From the NCBI GenBank assembly GCA_002772195.1, contig PCSG01000405.1, forward strand, positions 197-15,955: a stretch of 15,759 bases of DNA, given 5' to 3'. The translations under genes were made by a program, and so were the position numbers. The stretch's first letter is position 1. Each line of letters starts with the position of its first letter. Positions 1-7,096 of this stretch are shown in pieces. The notes below the pieces were generated by a model, which was not told where the DNA came from, did no database searches, and saw nothing but the letters and a program-made list of their open reading frames with translations. Source of the DNA: Desulfobacterales bacterium CG23_combo_of_CG06-09_8_20_14_all_51_8. GTDB lineage: Bacteria; Desulfobacterota; Desulfobacteria; Desulfobacterales; Desulfosalsimonadaceae.

Positions 1-17
1 GGCGGCCAAACGGATGA

Positions 18-1622
18 TTATAAAGGGTCCATGCGGGGAAGTGGGACGGCAGGAGAACCTTCCCAGGCCTTTTCCCCCGCCAGTTCGGCCAGAGCCGGGG
101 GGAGAGCGTTCATCACGTCCGTTGCGATATAGCCGATAGAACCTTTTTCCGCCGCCACCCGGTCCGCCGCAAGGCCATGGACAAAGACCCCCAGTTGGGC
201 TGAGGCTTCGGGGCCATAGCCCTGGGCCAGAAATCCACTGATGATGCCGGTAAGCACATCCCCCATGCCGCCTGCGGCCATTCCCGGATTGCCGGTGGGG
301 TTGACGTGGATGTGTCCGTCCGGATGGGCGATCAGGGTCCGGGCCCCTTTGAGCACCAGATGAACCTGATATTTTTGCGCAAACGACCGGGCCGTTTGTA
401 TCCGGTTTTCCTGCACTTCCTTTGTCGTGGTATCCGCCAGCCGGGCCATTTCCCCGGGGTGAGGGGTGAGGATGATTTCTGATTTTCGATGGTGCAGAAT
501 TTCCGGATTTTCCGCCACCGCGTTTAATCCGTCCGCATCCAGAACCATGGGTACCGGGCATTGGGTCACGAGCTGATGAACCAGCCGGACGGTGTCCGGT
601 TCCGTCCCCATGCCCGGCCCCAGGGCCAGGCATCTTTTGCCGGTAAGCAGGGTCATGATGGTTTCAAAGGAAAGATGGGTGTGGGCTCCGGTTGCGGTTT
701 CCATGAGTTGCGCGGTCATGACTTCCGGCCCCAGGATTTCGAGAATGGGATTGAGGCGTTCCGGAATCCCTAATGTCACGAGGCCGGCTCCGGATCTGAG
801 GGCGGCCATGGATGTCAGGGCGGCGGCCCCGGTTTTGCCCGGGGACCCGGCGACGACCAGAGCGTGGCCGGTCCGGCCTTTGTGGGTGTCCCATGGCCGG
901 GGAAGGATCAGGGTCCGGAGGTCGTCTTTTGTCAACAAATGGTGCCGGGGCGGAACATTTTCAACAATGTGCGGCGGGATGCCGATGTCCACCACATGGA
1001 GTTCGCCGGTATAAAGGGCCCCGGGGAGCAGGACATGACCGATTTTGGGAAACGCGAAGGTGACGGTGTGATCGGCCCGGATGCAGGTCCCGCAGGGCGC
1101 GCCCGTGTCCGCGTTCAGACCGGAGGGGATATCAACGGAAAGGACGGGACGGTGGCGTTCATTTATATAATGGATGGCGGATTTGAAAAGACCTCGCACC
1201 TCGGCATTGATGCCCGTGCCGAGAATGGCGTCCACAAATACATGGTGGCGGGCCATGTCGGCTTTGGCCTGAGCAAGGTCGCTTTCATCAATAATTTCCC
1301 GGACCGGGATATTCAAGGGAGACAGCAGACTGAAATTGGCGGCGGCATCCCCGGTCAGGCGCAGGCTTTCCGACAGCAGGTAAACCGTGACGTTGATTCC
1401 GGCGCCAGCCAGATACCGGGCGATGACAAAGCCGTCGCCGCCATTGTTGCCGCGTCCGGCCACCACCGCCACGGATTGATCCCGGATGTCCGGATACGTG
1501 TCCATCAGCACCCGGGCCGCGCCCCGGCCCGCGTTTTCCATCAGCACCCGGCCGGGCAGGCCGAAGGATTCAATGGTCAGCCGGTCCATTTCCCGCATTT
1601 CATCGGCGGTTACGAGATGCAT
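18..1622 (-). CDS. nnr: Bifunctional NAD(P)HX epimerase / ADP-dependent NAD(P)HX dehydratase
   Basis: Cytoplasmic metabolite-repair enzyme of 534 aa. It re-forms NAD(P)H from the hydrated, inactive NAD(P)HX: the N-terminal YjeF domain interconverts R and S epimers and the C-terminal ribokinase-like domain dehydrates the S form using ADP. Seen in the sequence: epimerase motif NNGGDG (59-64), FVDAILGTG (D131) and DIPSG (164-168). The dehydratase half starts near 247, with GPGMG (335-339), DADGLN (362-367), TPHPGE (386-391), KGA (425-427) and GNPGMAAGGMGDVL (444-457). The length is that of a normal fused Nnr. The ATG at 1622 is preceded by AGGAG seven nt upstream, so the start is secure. It follows pdxJ on the same strand, but a 645-nt repeat-bearing gap intervenes, so it may depend on its own promoter. 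The stop is TAA at 18-20. Family assignment is very sure. Confidence 0.96.
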   Translation of the reverse strand: MHLVTADEMREMDRLTIESFGLPGRVLMENAGRGAARVLMDTYPDIRDQSVAVVAGRGNNGGDGFVIARYLAGAGINVTVYLLSESLRLTGDAAANFSLLSPLNIPVREIIDESDLAQAKADMARHHVFVDAILGTGINAEVRGLFKSAIHYINERHRPVLSVDIPSGLNADTGAPCGTCIRADHTVTFAFPKIGHVLLPGALYTGELHVVDIGIPPHIVENVPPRHHLLTKDDLRTLILPRPWDTHKGRTGHALVVAGSPGKTGAAALTSMAALRSGAGLVTLGIPERLNPILEILGPEVMTAQLMETATGAHTHLSFETIMTLLTGKRCLALGPGMGTEPDTVRLVHQLVTQCPVPMVLDADGLNAVAENPEILHHRKSEIILTPHPGEMARLADTTTKEVQENRIQTARSFAQKYQVHLVLKGARTLIAHPDGHIHVNPTGNPGMAAGGMGDVLTGIISGFLAQGYGPEASAQLGVFVHGLAADRVAAEKGSIGYIATDVMNALPPALAELAGEKAWEGSPAVPLPRMDPL

Positions 1623-1639
1623 TGTTTCTCCTGAATTAG

Positions 1640-1681
1640 AAATGAACTTTCAATATCGAACATCCAACGTTCAACATCCAA
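1640..1681 (-). repeat. Degenerate heptamer array, left arm of the island
   Basis: Six consecutive 7-nt units, each ending in AA on the plus strand: aaatgaa, ctttcaa, tatcgaa, catccaa, cgttcaa, catccaa. Read on the minus strand the units begin with TT (TTGGATG, TTGAACG and so on) and follow roughly TTSRAYG. The array is an imperfect inverted copy of the one at 2222-2263; about 29 of 42 positions agree when one is reverse-complemented, including the outer ATGAAC. It begins 18 nt upstream of the nnr start codon. Function unknown. Confidence 0.75.
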
Positions 1682-1781
1682 GAAGGAATTTTATTTTTTG
1701 AGCGACTGCCGAAGGTTGTTATTTCTACAGCGATTAGGTTCAAATCTATATTTTTTAAGAGTTTTTATGTTTTTATAGCTT

Positions 1782-1955
1782 TTAAATTTTGTCTGCTTTG
1801 GTATCGAGTATTATTCCGATTGCCGCCATTGTACAGAAGACAGACCACCCAACGATTTTTCCGTATTCTGCTCCAGAGATAAAACCAACACCGAATGATC
1901 CCATTAAGAAGAGTCCGGCCAATATTCTAATTGTGTAATATTTCATTTTTTTCAT
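1782..1955 (-). CDS. Possible small two-helix membrane protein (57 aa)
   Basis: An ATG-to-TAA reading frame of 57 codons inside the AT-rich island. The translation starts MKKMKYYTIRILAG, has a first hydrophobic segment at about residues 8-27 (ending GSFGVGFISG), a short polar turn with EYGK, a second hydrophobic segment at about 34-50, and a charged tail DTKADKI. A basic N-terminus, two hydrophobic helices and a charged tail form a credible small membrane-protein layout. It is on the same strand as pdxJ and nnr. Against it: no Shine-Dalgarno sequence is visible before the ATG at 1955 or the alternative ATG at 1946, and an AT-rich stretch can produce hydrophobic codons by chance. I do not recognise a family. 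Confidence 0.35.
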   Translation of the reverse strand: MKKMKYYTIRILAGLFLMGSFGVGFISGAEYGKIVGWSVFCTMAAIGIILDTKADKI

Positions 1956-2040
1956 GATGCCGAATATTTGAGACTTAACAACTCTTTAGGGATTTCCGAA
2001 GAAAAAATATACCTGTTTATGAGGGGTATTATTTTTTCTA

Positions 2041-2111
2041 TTTCTCCCGCAGAGATGGGACGCAGAGGGAGCATCTTTTGCGGTCATTACCCTCCGCGCC
2101 TTTGCGCGAAA
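2041..2111. repeat. Imperfect palindrome of the dispersed CGCAGAG-type repeat
   Basis: The left arm (2041-2070) contains cccgcagagatgggacgcag followed by aggga. The right arm (2090-2111) contains ccctccgcgcctttgcgcg followed by aaa. Read in reverse complement the right arm resembles the left (TTTC, GCGCAAAG, GCGCGGAGGG), so the segment can fold into an imperfect hairpin with a loop of about 19 nt. This matches from memory a repeat style (CGCAGAG and ACGCAGAGG blocks) scattered through many environmental bacterial genomes. On the plus strand it is followed by AATAATTTTTTT, which would suit a terminator, but no plus-strand gene precedes it. Confidence 0.55.
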
Positions 2112-2221
2112 TAATTTTTTTGAAGGATTTCAACCGAAGGGACAAAATCCGCTATTCAGGTATATTAATTTTTCAGTGTTCCCTTATGTTTTTTAAATAA
2201 TGAAGAAAATCGAAATCCATT

Positions 2222-2263
2222 TTCGACGTTCGATGTTGGACGTTGAATGTTCAGCGTTCATAT
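2222..2263 (+). repeat. Degenerate heptamer array, right arm of the island
   Basis: Six consecutive 7-nt units on the plus strand: ttcgacg, ttcgatg, ttggacg, ttgaatg, ttcagcg, ttcatat. The first five fit closely to TT[CG][GA][AG][CT]G; the last has decayed. The orientation is opposite to the array at 1640-1681. The array ends about 5 nt from the pdxJ stop codon, so in the pdxJ transcript it forms the immediate 3' untranslated region. Function unknown. Confidence 0.78.
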
Positions 2264-2267
2264 TCTC

Positions 2268-2990
2268 TTATAACTCTTTAATCAGAGCCAGCATATCCCT
2301 CACGGCCCGGTCCATGCCGACGAGGGCTGCCCGGGAAATGATGCTGTGACCGATGGAAAATTCATCGATCTCTTTTAAGCCTTTGAACCGCTTGATGGAG
2401 TGATAGCACAGCCCGTGCCCGGCGTTGACCCCCAGATTCAGACGGGCCGCGCATTTGGCGGCTTCAATCACAGCGGCAAAGGCGGTGTCTTTTGCCAACT
2501 GTCCCACGGCGTCGCAGAAGGCGCCCGTATGGATTTCAATCATGTCCGCATCCATTTTCCGGGCCGCTTCAATCTGGGCCGGGTCCGGATCAACGAACAG
2601 ACTGACGGGAATGTTTTGCCCGTGCAGGGCCGTAATGGTTTTTTTTAAGGAAGGGCCAAGGGTGATGACGTCCAGGCCGCCTTCCGTGGTCAGCTCCTGG
2701 CGTTTTTCCGGCACCAGGGTGACCAGATCCGGTTTCACATCGGTCGCGATTTTAATCATTTCATGGGTAGCCGCCATTTCCAGAATCAGTTTGGTCGCCA
2801 CGGTTTTCCGGAGCAGATACACGTCCCGGTCCTGAATATGGCGGCGGTCTTCCCGGAGATGGGCCACGATGCCATCCGCGCCGGCCAGTTCCGCCAGCAC
2901 CGCTGCGGGCACAGGGTCGGGATAGGGTGTATTTCCCCGGGCCTGCCGCAGGGTCGCGATATGATCCACATTTACCGCCAGTCCAGCCAT
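2268..2990 (-). CDS. pdxJ: Pyridoxine 5'-phosphate synthase
   Basis: Cytoplasmic TIM-barrel enzyme (240 aa, the usual length) that condenses 3-amino-2-oxopropyl phosphate with 1-deoxy-D-xylulose 5-phosphate to give pyridoxine 5'-phosphate. This is the last ring-forming step of the DXP-dependent vitamin B6 pathway. Seen: N-terminal VNVDHIATLRQARG, catalytic H44 in AHLREDRRHI, E71 in LILEMAAT, E152 in IEIHTGAF and H192 in VNAGHGL, matching the histidine and glutamate positions of the E. coli enzyme. The ATG at 2990 is preceded by AAGGA at good distance. It lies 69 nt downstream of ybeY on the same strand and probably belongs to the phoH-pgpH-ybeY transcript. The expected downstream acpS is missing. 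Confidence 0.97.
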   Translation of the reverse strand: MAGLAVNVDHIATLRQARGNTPYPDPVPAAVLAELAGADGIVAHLREDRRHIQDRDVYLLRKTVATKLILEMAATHEMIKIATDVKPDLVTLVPEKRQELTTEGGLDVITLGPSLKKTITALHGQNIPVSLFVDPDPAQIEAARKMDADMIEIHTGAFCDAVGQLAKDTAFAAVIEAAKCAARLNLGVNAGHGLCYHSIKRFKGLKEIDEFSIGHSIISRAALVGMDRAVRDMLALIKEL

Positions 2991-3059
2991 TTTTACATCC
3001 TTATATAGATCACTTTAGGCACTTTTAACTTTATTCCCCTCACACCTTCCCATAAGTGT

Positions 3060-3509
3060 TCAAGAATTTTCGCTGTTACCAATAATTTTGAACAACGCTT
3101 CCGTTTTCGCATCCATCTCTTCAGCCGCCGCATTCCCGCGTTCATGGTCATACCCGAAAAGGTGGAGGAGACCGTGAACGATCAGAAAATCAAAGCGCTG
3201 GTCAAAGGACATCCCCAGTTCGTCGGCTTCTCTCGCAGCGGTATCCGCCGAGACCACCACATCCCCCAGGAGTTCCGGATGGATGTCTGGAAATTCACCG
3301 TCGCGCATGGAAAAAGCCAGCACATTGGTGGGGCCCTGGCGGTTCCGGTACTGCTGGTTTAAGTCCGCCATGGCCGCATCATCCACGATCAGAATGGAAA
3401 GCTCGCTGTCAGGATTGCCCAAGGCGCTTAAGAGTATTTGGGCCTTCTTCCGTATCCGGCTCAGGGACAGTTTCCGCCGGGTTTGCTGGTTGTCGATCCG
3501 TATTCTCAT
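3060..3509 (-). CDS. ybeY: Endoribonuclease / rRNA maturation factor YbeY
   Basis: Small zinc-dependent cytoplasmic protein (149 aa) needed for 16S rRNA 3'-end maturation and ribosome quality control. Seen: the UPF0054 signature HGLLHLFGYDH with zinc-binding H112, H116 and H122, and the upstream conserved stretch QQYRNRQGPTNVLAFSM (52-68) with LLGDVVVS (80-87). The start was chosen at ATG 3509 (MRIRID) because family members begin with a strand of this form; an upstream in-frame ATG at 3554 would add 15 residues without homology. The 5' end overlaps the last 101 nt of pgpH in another frame. Only a weak purine run (AAAGAAAAAAA) precedes the ATG, so translational coupling to pgpH is likely. Confidence 0.94.
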   Translation of the reverse strand: MRIRIDNQQTRRKLSLSRIRKKAQILLSALGNPDSELSILIVDDAAMADLNQQYRNRQGPTNVLAFSMRDGEFPDIHPELLGDVVVSADTAAREADELGMSFDQRFDFLIVHGLLHLFGYDHERGNAAAEEMDAKTEALFKIIGNSENS

Positions 3510-5820
3510 TTTTTTCTTTTGATTCGCCGGGAACGAGTTTGTCCGGATACTCAATCCGGTGATGATAAATGCCGTTTAAGATTTTGTTGAAACTCCGGGC
3601 GATATTATTCAGATCCTTGAGGGTCAGGGGGCATTCATCCAGTTGATTGTCCGAAAACAGTTTGTTGATGAGTTGCGCCACCAACCCCTGGATCAGCGCC
3701 GGCGTCGGATTTTCAAGGGTCCTCGAGGCGGCCTCCACCACATCGGCCAGCATGACCAGGGCCGTTTCCCGGGTCTGGGGTTTGGGGCCCGGATATCTGA
3801 AGTTATCCATATTCACCACCTGGTCCTCTTTGGCCTGCTGTTTGGCCTTGTTGTAGAAAAAGCTGATCAGGGTGGTGCCGTGGTGCTGATTGATGGCATC
3901 GATGATCTGCTGGCCGATTTTCTTTTCCCGGGCCAGCTCGATGCCGTTTTTCACGTGGGACGTCAGAATCAGGCAGGACATGGACGGCGCCAGTTTGTTG
4001 TGAATATTTTTGCCGTCTTTCTGATTTTCAATAAAGTACATTGGGTTTTTAAGTTTTCCGATGTCGTGGTAATAGCCGCAGACTTTGGCGAGCAAGGGGT
4101 TGGCCCCGATTTCCGAAGCCGCGGCCTCCACCAGGGACCCGACAATCACGGAATGGTGATAGGTGCCCGGGGCTTCGAGCATCAGGCGGCGCAACAGGGG
4201 CTGATCCAGGTTGGCCAGTTCAAGCATAGAGCTGTCCGTGGTATAGCCGAACATCAGTTCCATCAGGGGCGTGAGTCCGGCGGTGATGATGCCGGCGACA
4301 ACGCCCCCGGCAAAAGCAAAGGTCCAGTCCCACGGGAGTTTGAAGCCTGAAAAATCGATCATGTAAATATCGATGATGGTCGTAAGCAGAATGTTTAAAA
4401 GTCCGAGCTTGACGCCGGCCTTGATAAATCCCTTGCGTTCCTTGCAGTTCTGGACCCAGAAGGCCCCCATAATGCCGTTGAGCAGAAAATACAGGCACAT
4501 TTCGTAGCTGTTTTCAAAAATAATGGCGGATATCAAAGACAGGACGATGGCAAACGGAAAGGCGATGTTAAAGCCTAAAAACTGGCAGATGGTCATGGGG
4601 CCGGCGGCCAGGGGAATACTGTAGAATACCGAGGCCGGTGAAATGAAGAGTGACGATTCAGGCGCCAGGGTCTGGGCCAGGGATGCGACAAACTGGAGAA
4701 TCAGCAGAAAAATAATCACCACACTGCCGATGAAAAACAGGTTTTTGTTCTGATAATGCAGGATTTTGCGCTGATATTTCAGATGGATCAGATAGGTAAT
4801 GGTCATCAGCGCGAAGATGATGAGTCCCGTGCCGAAGGCCTTTGTAATGGCCTGTTTTTTCCCGGTCTGTTCTTTTAAGGCGTTGAGTTTCACCAGGTGC
4901 AGGGGGGTGACCCGTTCCCCCTCCCGGAGGATCATTTCCCCCTGTTGAATTTTATAAAGTATTGGATTAACAGATGATTCTGCCTGTATCTTGCGCTTTT
5001 CGGTTTCGCTCCGGTTTGGCGTGATATTCGGCAGGATGAGACGCTGGGTAAAATCAACGATGAGGTTGACAATGGTGTAGTCAATGTTTTTTAAAACGGG
5101 TTCGCCGACAATGCGCGCCATACTTTTGGCCTGATCCAGTCCGTAAAACTGCTTCAGGTTCCGGACCACCATCTCTGAATCTGTGCCGATGGTCTTTAAA
5201 ACAATCCCCTTATCATTTTCCTGAAGCAGCAGGTCTTTGTTGGCCACCACGCCGTTTCCAAGAATCTGCGATAAAATACTGATGATCAGGTTAGAGGTTT
5301 TTTCGGAAAATTTTTCATTCTCCAGAATTTTATATGCCCCGCTGTCGACCGGAATGCCGATGGTACTTTCAAATTCCGGCTTTAACCGCAGGATTTCGGC
5401 ATGACGATCGGCGGGCCTTTGGATTTTTGATTCAAGAGTTTGAATTTCTTTTGAATTACTATCAGCTTCCGCCTGAGGCGGCTGATCGAAAACCGATCGG
5501 GGCACCAGGAATGCAGCTTTGATTTTGCGCTCCAGCTTGTCCGCCATGGCCTTGTCGTAATCATAGACGGTTAAAACACTGTCGCGGGCCGTTTCCCGCT
5601 GAAGGCGGGTGGCGGCTTTATCTTCCACAAAAAAATCCGAGGTGGCCTTGATGTTTTTGTCGGCGATGTCCCCCAGTTCATAGGTGATGTGCATCACCAT
5701 CAGTCCCGGGGACAGGATCAGGGTGGAGATGATCGTAACAGCCATCAGAATGCCGGTTAACATCCAGAAATTGCGCGGAAATCTTTTTTTCAGGGAGATG
5801 TCACTGGGTTTTATATTCAT
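3409..5820 (-). CDS. pgpH: 7TM-HD family cyclic-di-AMP phosphodiesterase (PgpH type)
   Basis: Membrane protein of 803 aa. Layout: one N-terminal transmembrane helix (18-43), a large extracytoplasmic 7TMR-HDED domain (about 50-325), a seven-helix membrane block (about 328-525) and a cytoplasmic HD domain (about 550-740). Metal and catalytic residues visible: H555/H556 in TYHHSVIVG, H585-D586 in YYHDIGK, an HH pair in NQHHGT, and the aspartate in LADVVEAASR. Characterised relatives in Firmicutes hydrolyse cyclic-di-AMP to pApA; that activity here is inferred from family. The order phoH-pgpH-ybeY matches Bacillus (phoH-yqfF-yqfG). The polar tail after residue 765 is low complexity, and its last 33 codons overlap ybeY. 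The ATG at 5820 has no clear ribosome-binding site. It lies 127 nt downstream of phoH. Confidence 0.9.
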   Translation of the reverse strand: MNIKPSDISLKKRFPRNFWMLTGILMAVTIISTLILSPGLMVMHITYELGDIADKNIKATSDFFVEDKAATRLQRETARDSVLTVYDYDKAMADKLERKIKAAFLVPRSVFDQPPQAEADSNSKEIQTLESKIQRPADRHAEILRLKPEFESTIGIPVDSGAYKILENEKFSEKTSNLIISILSQILGNGVVANKDLLLQENDKGIVLKTIGTDSEMVVRNLKQFYGLDQAKSMARIVGEPVLKNIDYTIVNLIVDFTQRLILPNITPNRSETEKRKIQAESSVNPILYKIQQGEMILREGERVTPLHLVKLNALKEQTGKKQAITKAFGTGLIIFALMTITYLIHLKYQRKILHYQNKNLFFIGSVVIIFLLILQFVASLAQTLAPESSLFISPASVFYSIPLAAGPMTICQFLGFNIAFPFAIVLSLISAIIFENSYEMCLYFLLNGIMGAFWVQNCKERKGFIKAGVKLGLLNILLTTIIDIYMIDFSGFKLPWDWTFAFAGGVVAGIITAGLTPLMELMFGYTTDSSMLELANLDQPLLRRLMLEAPGTYHHSVIVGSLVEAAASEIGANPLLAKVCGYYHDIGKLKNPMYFIENQKDGKNIHNKLAPSMSCLILTSHVKNGIELAREKKIGQQIIDAINQHHGTTLISFFYNKAKQQAKEDQVVNMDNFRYPGPKPQTRETALVMLADVVEAASRTLENPTPALIQGLVAQLINKLFSDNQLDECPLTLKDLNNIARSFNKILNGIYHHRIEYPDKLVPGESKEKNENTDRQPANPAETVPEPDTEEGPNTLKRLGQS

Positions 5821-5947
5821 GAAAATCCGGTAAACGTTGAAGTTGCGGCGAAATCAGATGCCAGCCGGTTATTTTTCCCCTCGCGGTTCAGGCGTGCGGC
5901 AATAACGCAGCAGGTTTTCCTGACAGGTTCGACGGGTGGAAAATCGG

Positions 5948-6928
5948 TTATCTGTTTTTCCGGGTCTCTTGCAGTTCATAGGCATTGATAATTTTCTGGA
6001 CCAGTTTATGCCGGACCACATCGTGTTTGTCAAAAAAGACAAACCGGATCCCGTCGATTCCGTAGAGCAGCTCCTTGGCTTCGATGAGTCCGGACGGCCG
6101 GTTGCTGGGGAGGTCGCTCTGGGTGATATCGCCGGTGATCACGGCCTTGGAATTGAAGCCGATGCGGGTGAGAAACATCTTCATTTGCTCAGTGGTGGAG
6201 TTCTGGGCCTCATCTAAAATGATAAACGAATCGTTCAACGTCCGTCCCCGCATGAACGCCAGGGGGGCCACTTCAATGGAGTCCTGCTGCATCAGGGCCG
6301 AGGCTTTTTCAAAGCTCATCATGTCATGCAGCGCATCATAGAGGGGGCGTAAGTAAGGATTGACTTTTTCCGCCAGGTCTCCGGGCAGAAATCCCAGGGC
6401 CTCGCCGGCTTCCACGGCCGGCCGGGTCAGGACAATGCGGGAAACTTTTTTTTTGGCCAGGGCCGCCACCGCCATGGCCATGGCCAGGTAGGTTTTGCCG
6501 GTGCCGGCCGGGCCGATGCCGAAAACAATGTCAAAATTGCGGATGGCGTCGATATAGTCTTTCTGGTTGGGATTTTTCAGCGTGATGGAGCGTTTTTTCG
6601 ATGTTACATAGACGGTGTCTAAAAATATCTCTTTGAGGTTGACCCGGCTGTCCCGGCACAGAACATGGGTGGCGTATTCCACATCCTTGGCGAACACCGG
6701 ATATCCGTCCCGGACCAGACCATAGAGCTGGTTGAGGATGTTGGCGGCCAGAGTTGATGCGATGGTGTCGCCTTCGATGAAAACAGTGTCGCCCCGGGCG
6801 GAAATCGTGACCCCCGCCGCTTCCGCGATGCGTTTTAAGTTGCCGTCATGGACCCCGAACAGCTCACTGGCCGCGTGGGCGTCTTGAAACGTCAGTTCCG
6901 AGCGGGCATGTTCCTGATAATTACTCAT
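5948..6928 (-). CDS. ybeZ: PhoH-family ATPase (YbeZ)
   Basis: Cytoplasmic P-loop ATPase of 326 aa, the usual length for YbeZ/PhoH. Seen: an N-terminal KH-like domain (about 10-75), a linker, then the helicase-like ATPase core with Walker A GPAGTGKT (139-146), RPAVEAGEALGFLPGD (169-184), Walker B FIILDEAQN (235-243) and TGDITQSDLP (265-274). Family members work with YbeY in RNA and ribosome metabolism; both are encoded here, separated by pgpH. The start ATG at 6928 (MSNYQEH) was chosen because the open frame upstream (to 7261) has no homology, is low-complexity, and runs antisense across cvpA. No strong Shine-Dalgarno sequence precedes it. It is probably the first gene of the minus-strand operon. 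Confidence 0.93.
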   Translation of the reverse strand: MSNYQEHARSELTFQDAHAASELFGVHDGNLKRIAEAAGVTISARGDTVFIEGDTIASTLAANILNQLYGLVRDGYPVFAKDVEYATHVLCRDSRVNLKEIFLDTVYVTSKKRSITLKNPNQKDYIDAIRNFDIVFGIGPAGTGKTYLAMAMAVAALAKKKVSRIVLTRPAVEAGEALGFLPGDLAEKVNPYLRPLYDALHDMMSFEKASALMQQDSIEVAPLAFMRGRTLNDSFIILDEAQNSTTEQMKMFLTRIGFNSKAVITGDITQSDLPSNRPSGLIEAKELLYGIDGIRFVFFDKHDVVRHKLVQKIINAYELQETRKNR

Positions 6929-7096
6929 AAAAATAGGCAGCCGATTTGTGAAAAAATAACCCGGTCCTTGGCCGGGAGAATTGGGAATGGGATAATTTAT
7001 AATGGATAAAGAAAAAAAACAAGAATTATCTTGACGGGGATTTTGGGTTTGATTAATGTAACCCGCTGATACAGTTATAATTTTTTTAGGAAAAGC
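6929..7096. promoter_or_regulatory. Divergent intergenic region between ybeZ and cvpA
   Basis: This 168-nt AT-rich spacer separates two divergent operons and should hold both promoters. On the minus strand, facing ybeZ, a TATAAA (6996-7001) lies inside an AT-rich block, but no -35 box at correct spacing is convincing. Further down the minus strand, an inverted repeat CCCGG-N7-CCGGG (6960-6976) is followed by TTATTTTTT within the presumed ybeZ leader, which looks like a weak intrinsic terminator or attenuator. The plus-strand promoter candidate is listed separately. Confidence 0.45.
7031..7059 (+). promoter_or_regulatory. Weak sigma-70 promoter candidate for cvpA-hisHF
   Basis: TTGACG (7031-7036, five of six matches to the -35 consensus) is followed by 17 nt and TAATGT (7054-7059, a poor -10). 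The -10 sits in the loop of a GGGTT/AACCC inverted repeat (7045-7065). Spacing is ideal but the -10 is weak, so this is tentative. Confidence 0.35.

Larger units (their letters stand above)
1623..2267. other. AT-rich intergenic island between pdxJ and nnr
   Basis: This 645-nt gap is much richer in A+T than the genes on either side. Seen in order: an array of heptamers (1640-1681), a 57-codon ORF on the minus strand (1782-1955), an imperfect palindrome of the CGCAGAG type (2041-2111) and a second heptamer array in opposite orientation (2222-2263). The two arrays form imperfect inverted repeats about 624 nt apart end to end. No transposase, integrase or RNA gene is visible. Many related genomes have acpS between pdxJ and nnr (from memory); no AcpS-like peptide is encoded here in any frame I read. 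I infer an inserted or decayed segment. Confidence 0.7.

Noticed and set aside
864..1634. A 256-codon plus-strand open frame across nnr
   Set aside because: It is antisense to a complete Nnr with all motifs; composition is that of a GC-rich shadow frame and no domain is recognisable.
1640..2263. CRISPR array
   Set aside because: The heptamers are contiguous and degenerate, with no spacers and no identical 23-40 nt repeats; no cas gene is present.
3643..4350. A 235-codon plus-strand open frame across pgpH
   Set aside because: Antisense to the HD and membrane domain of pgpH, whose motifs are complete; shadow frame.
7076..7081. Perfect TATAAT upstream of cvpA
   Set aside because: A start from it would fall within the Shine-Dalgarno sequence of cvpA, and no -35 box lies at a suitable distance.
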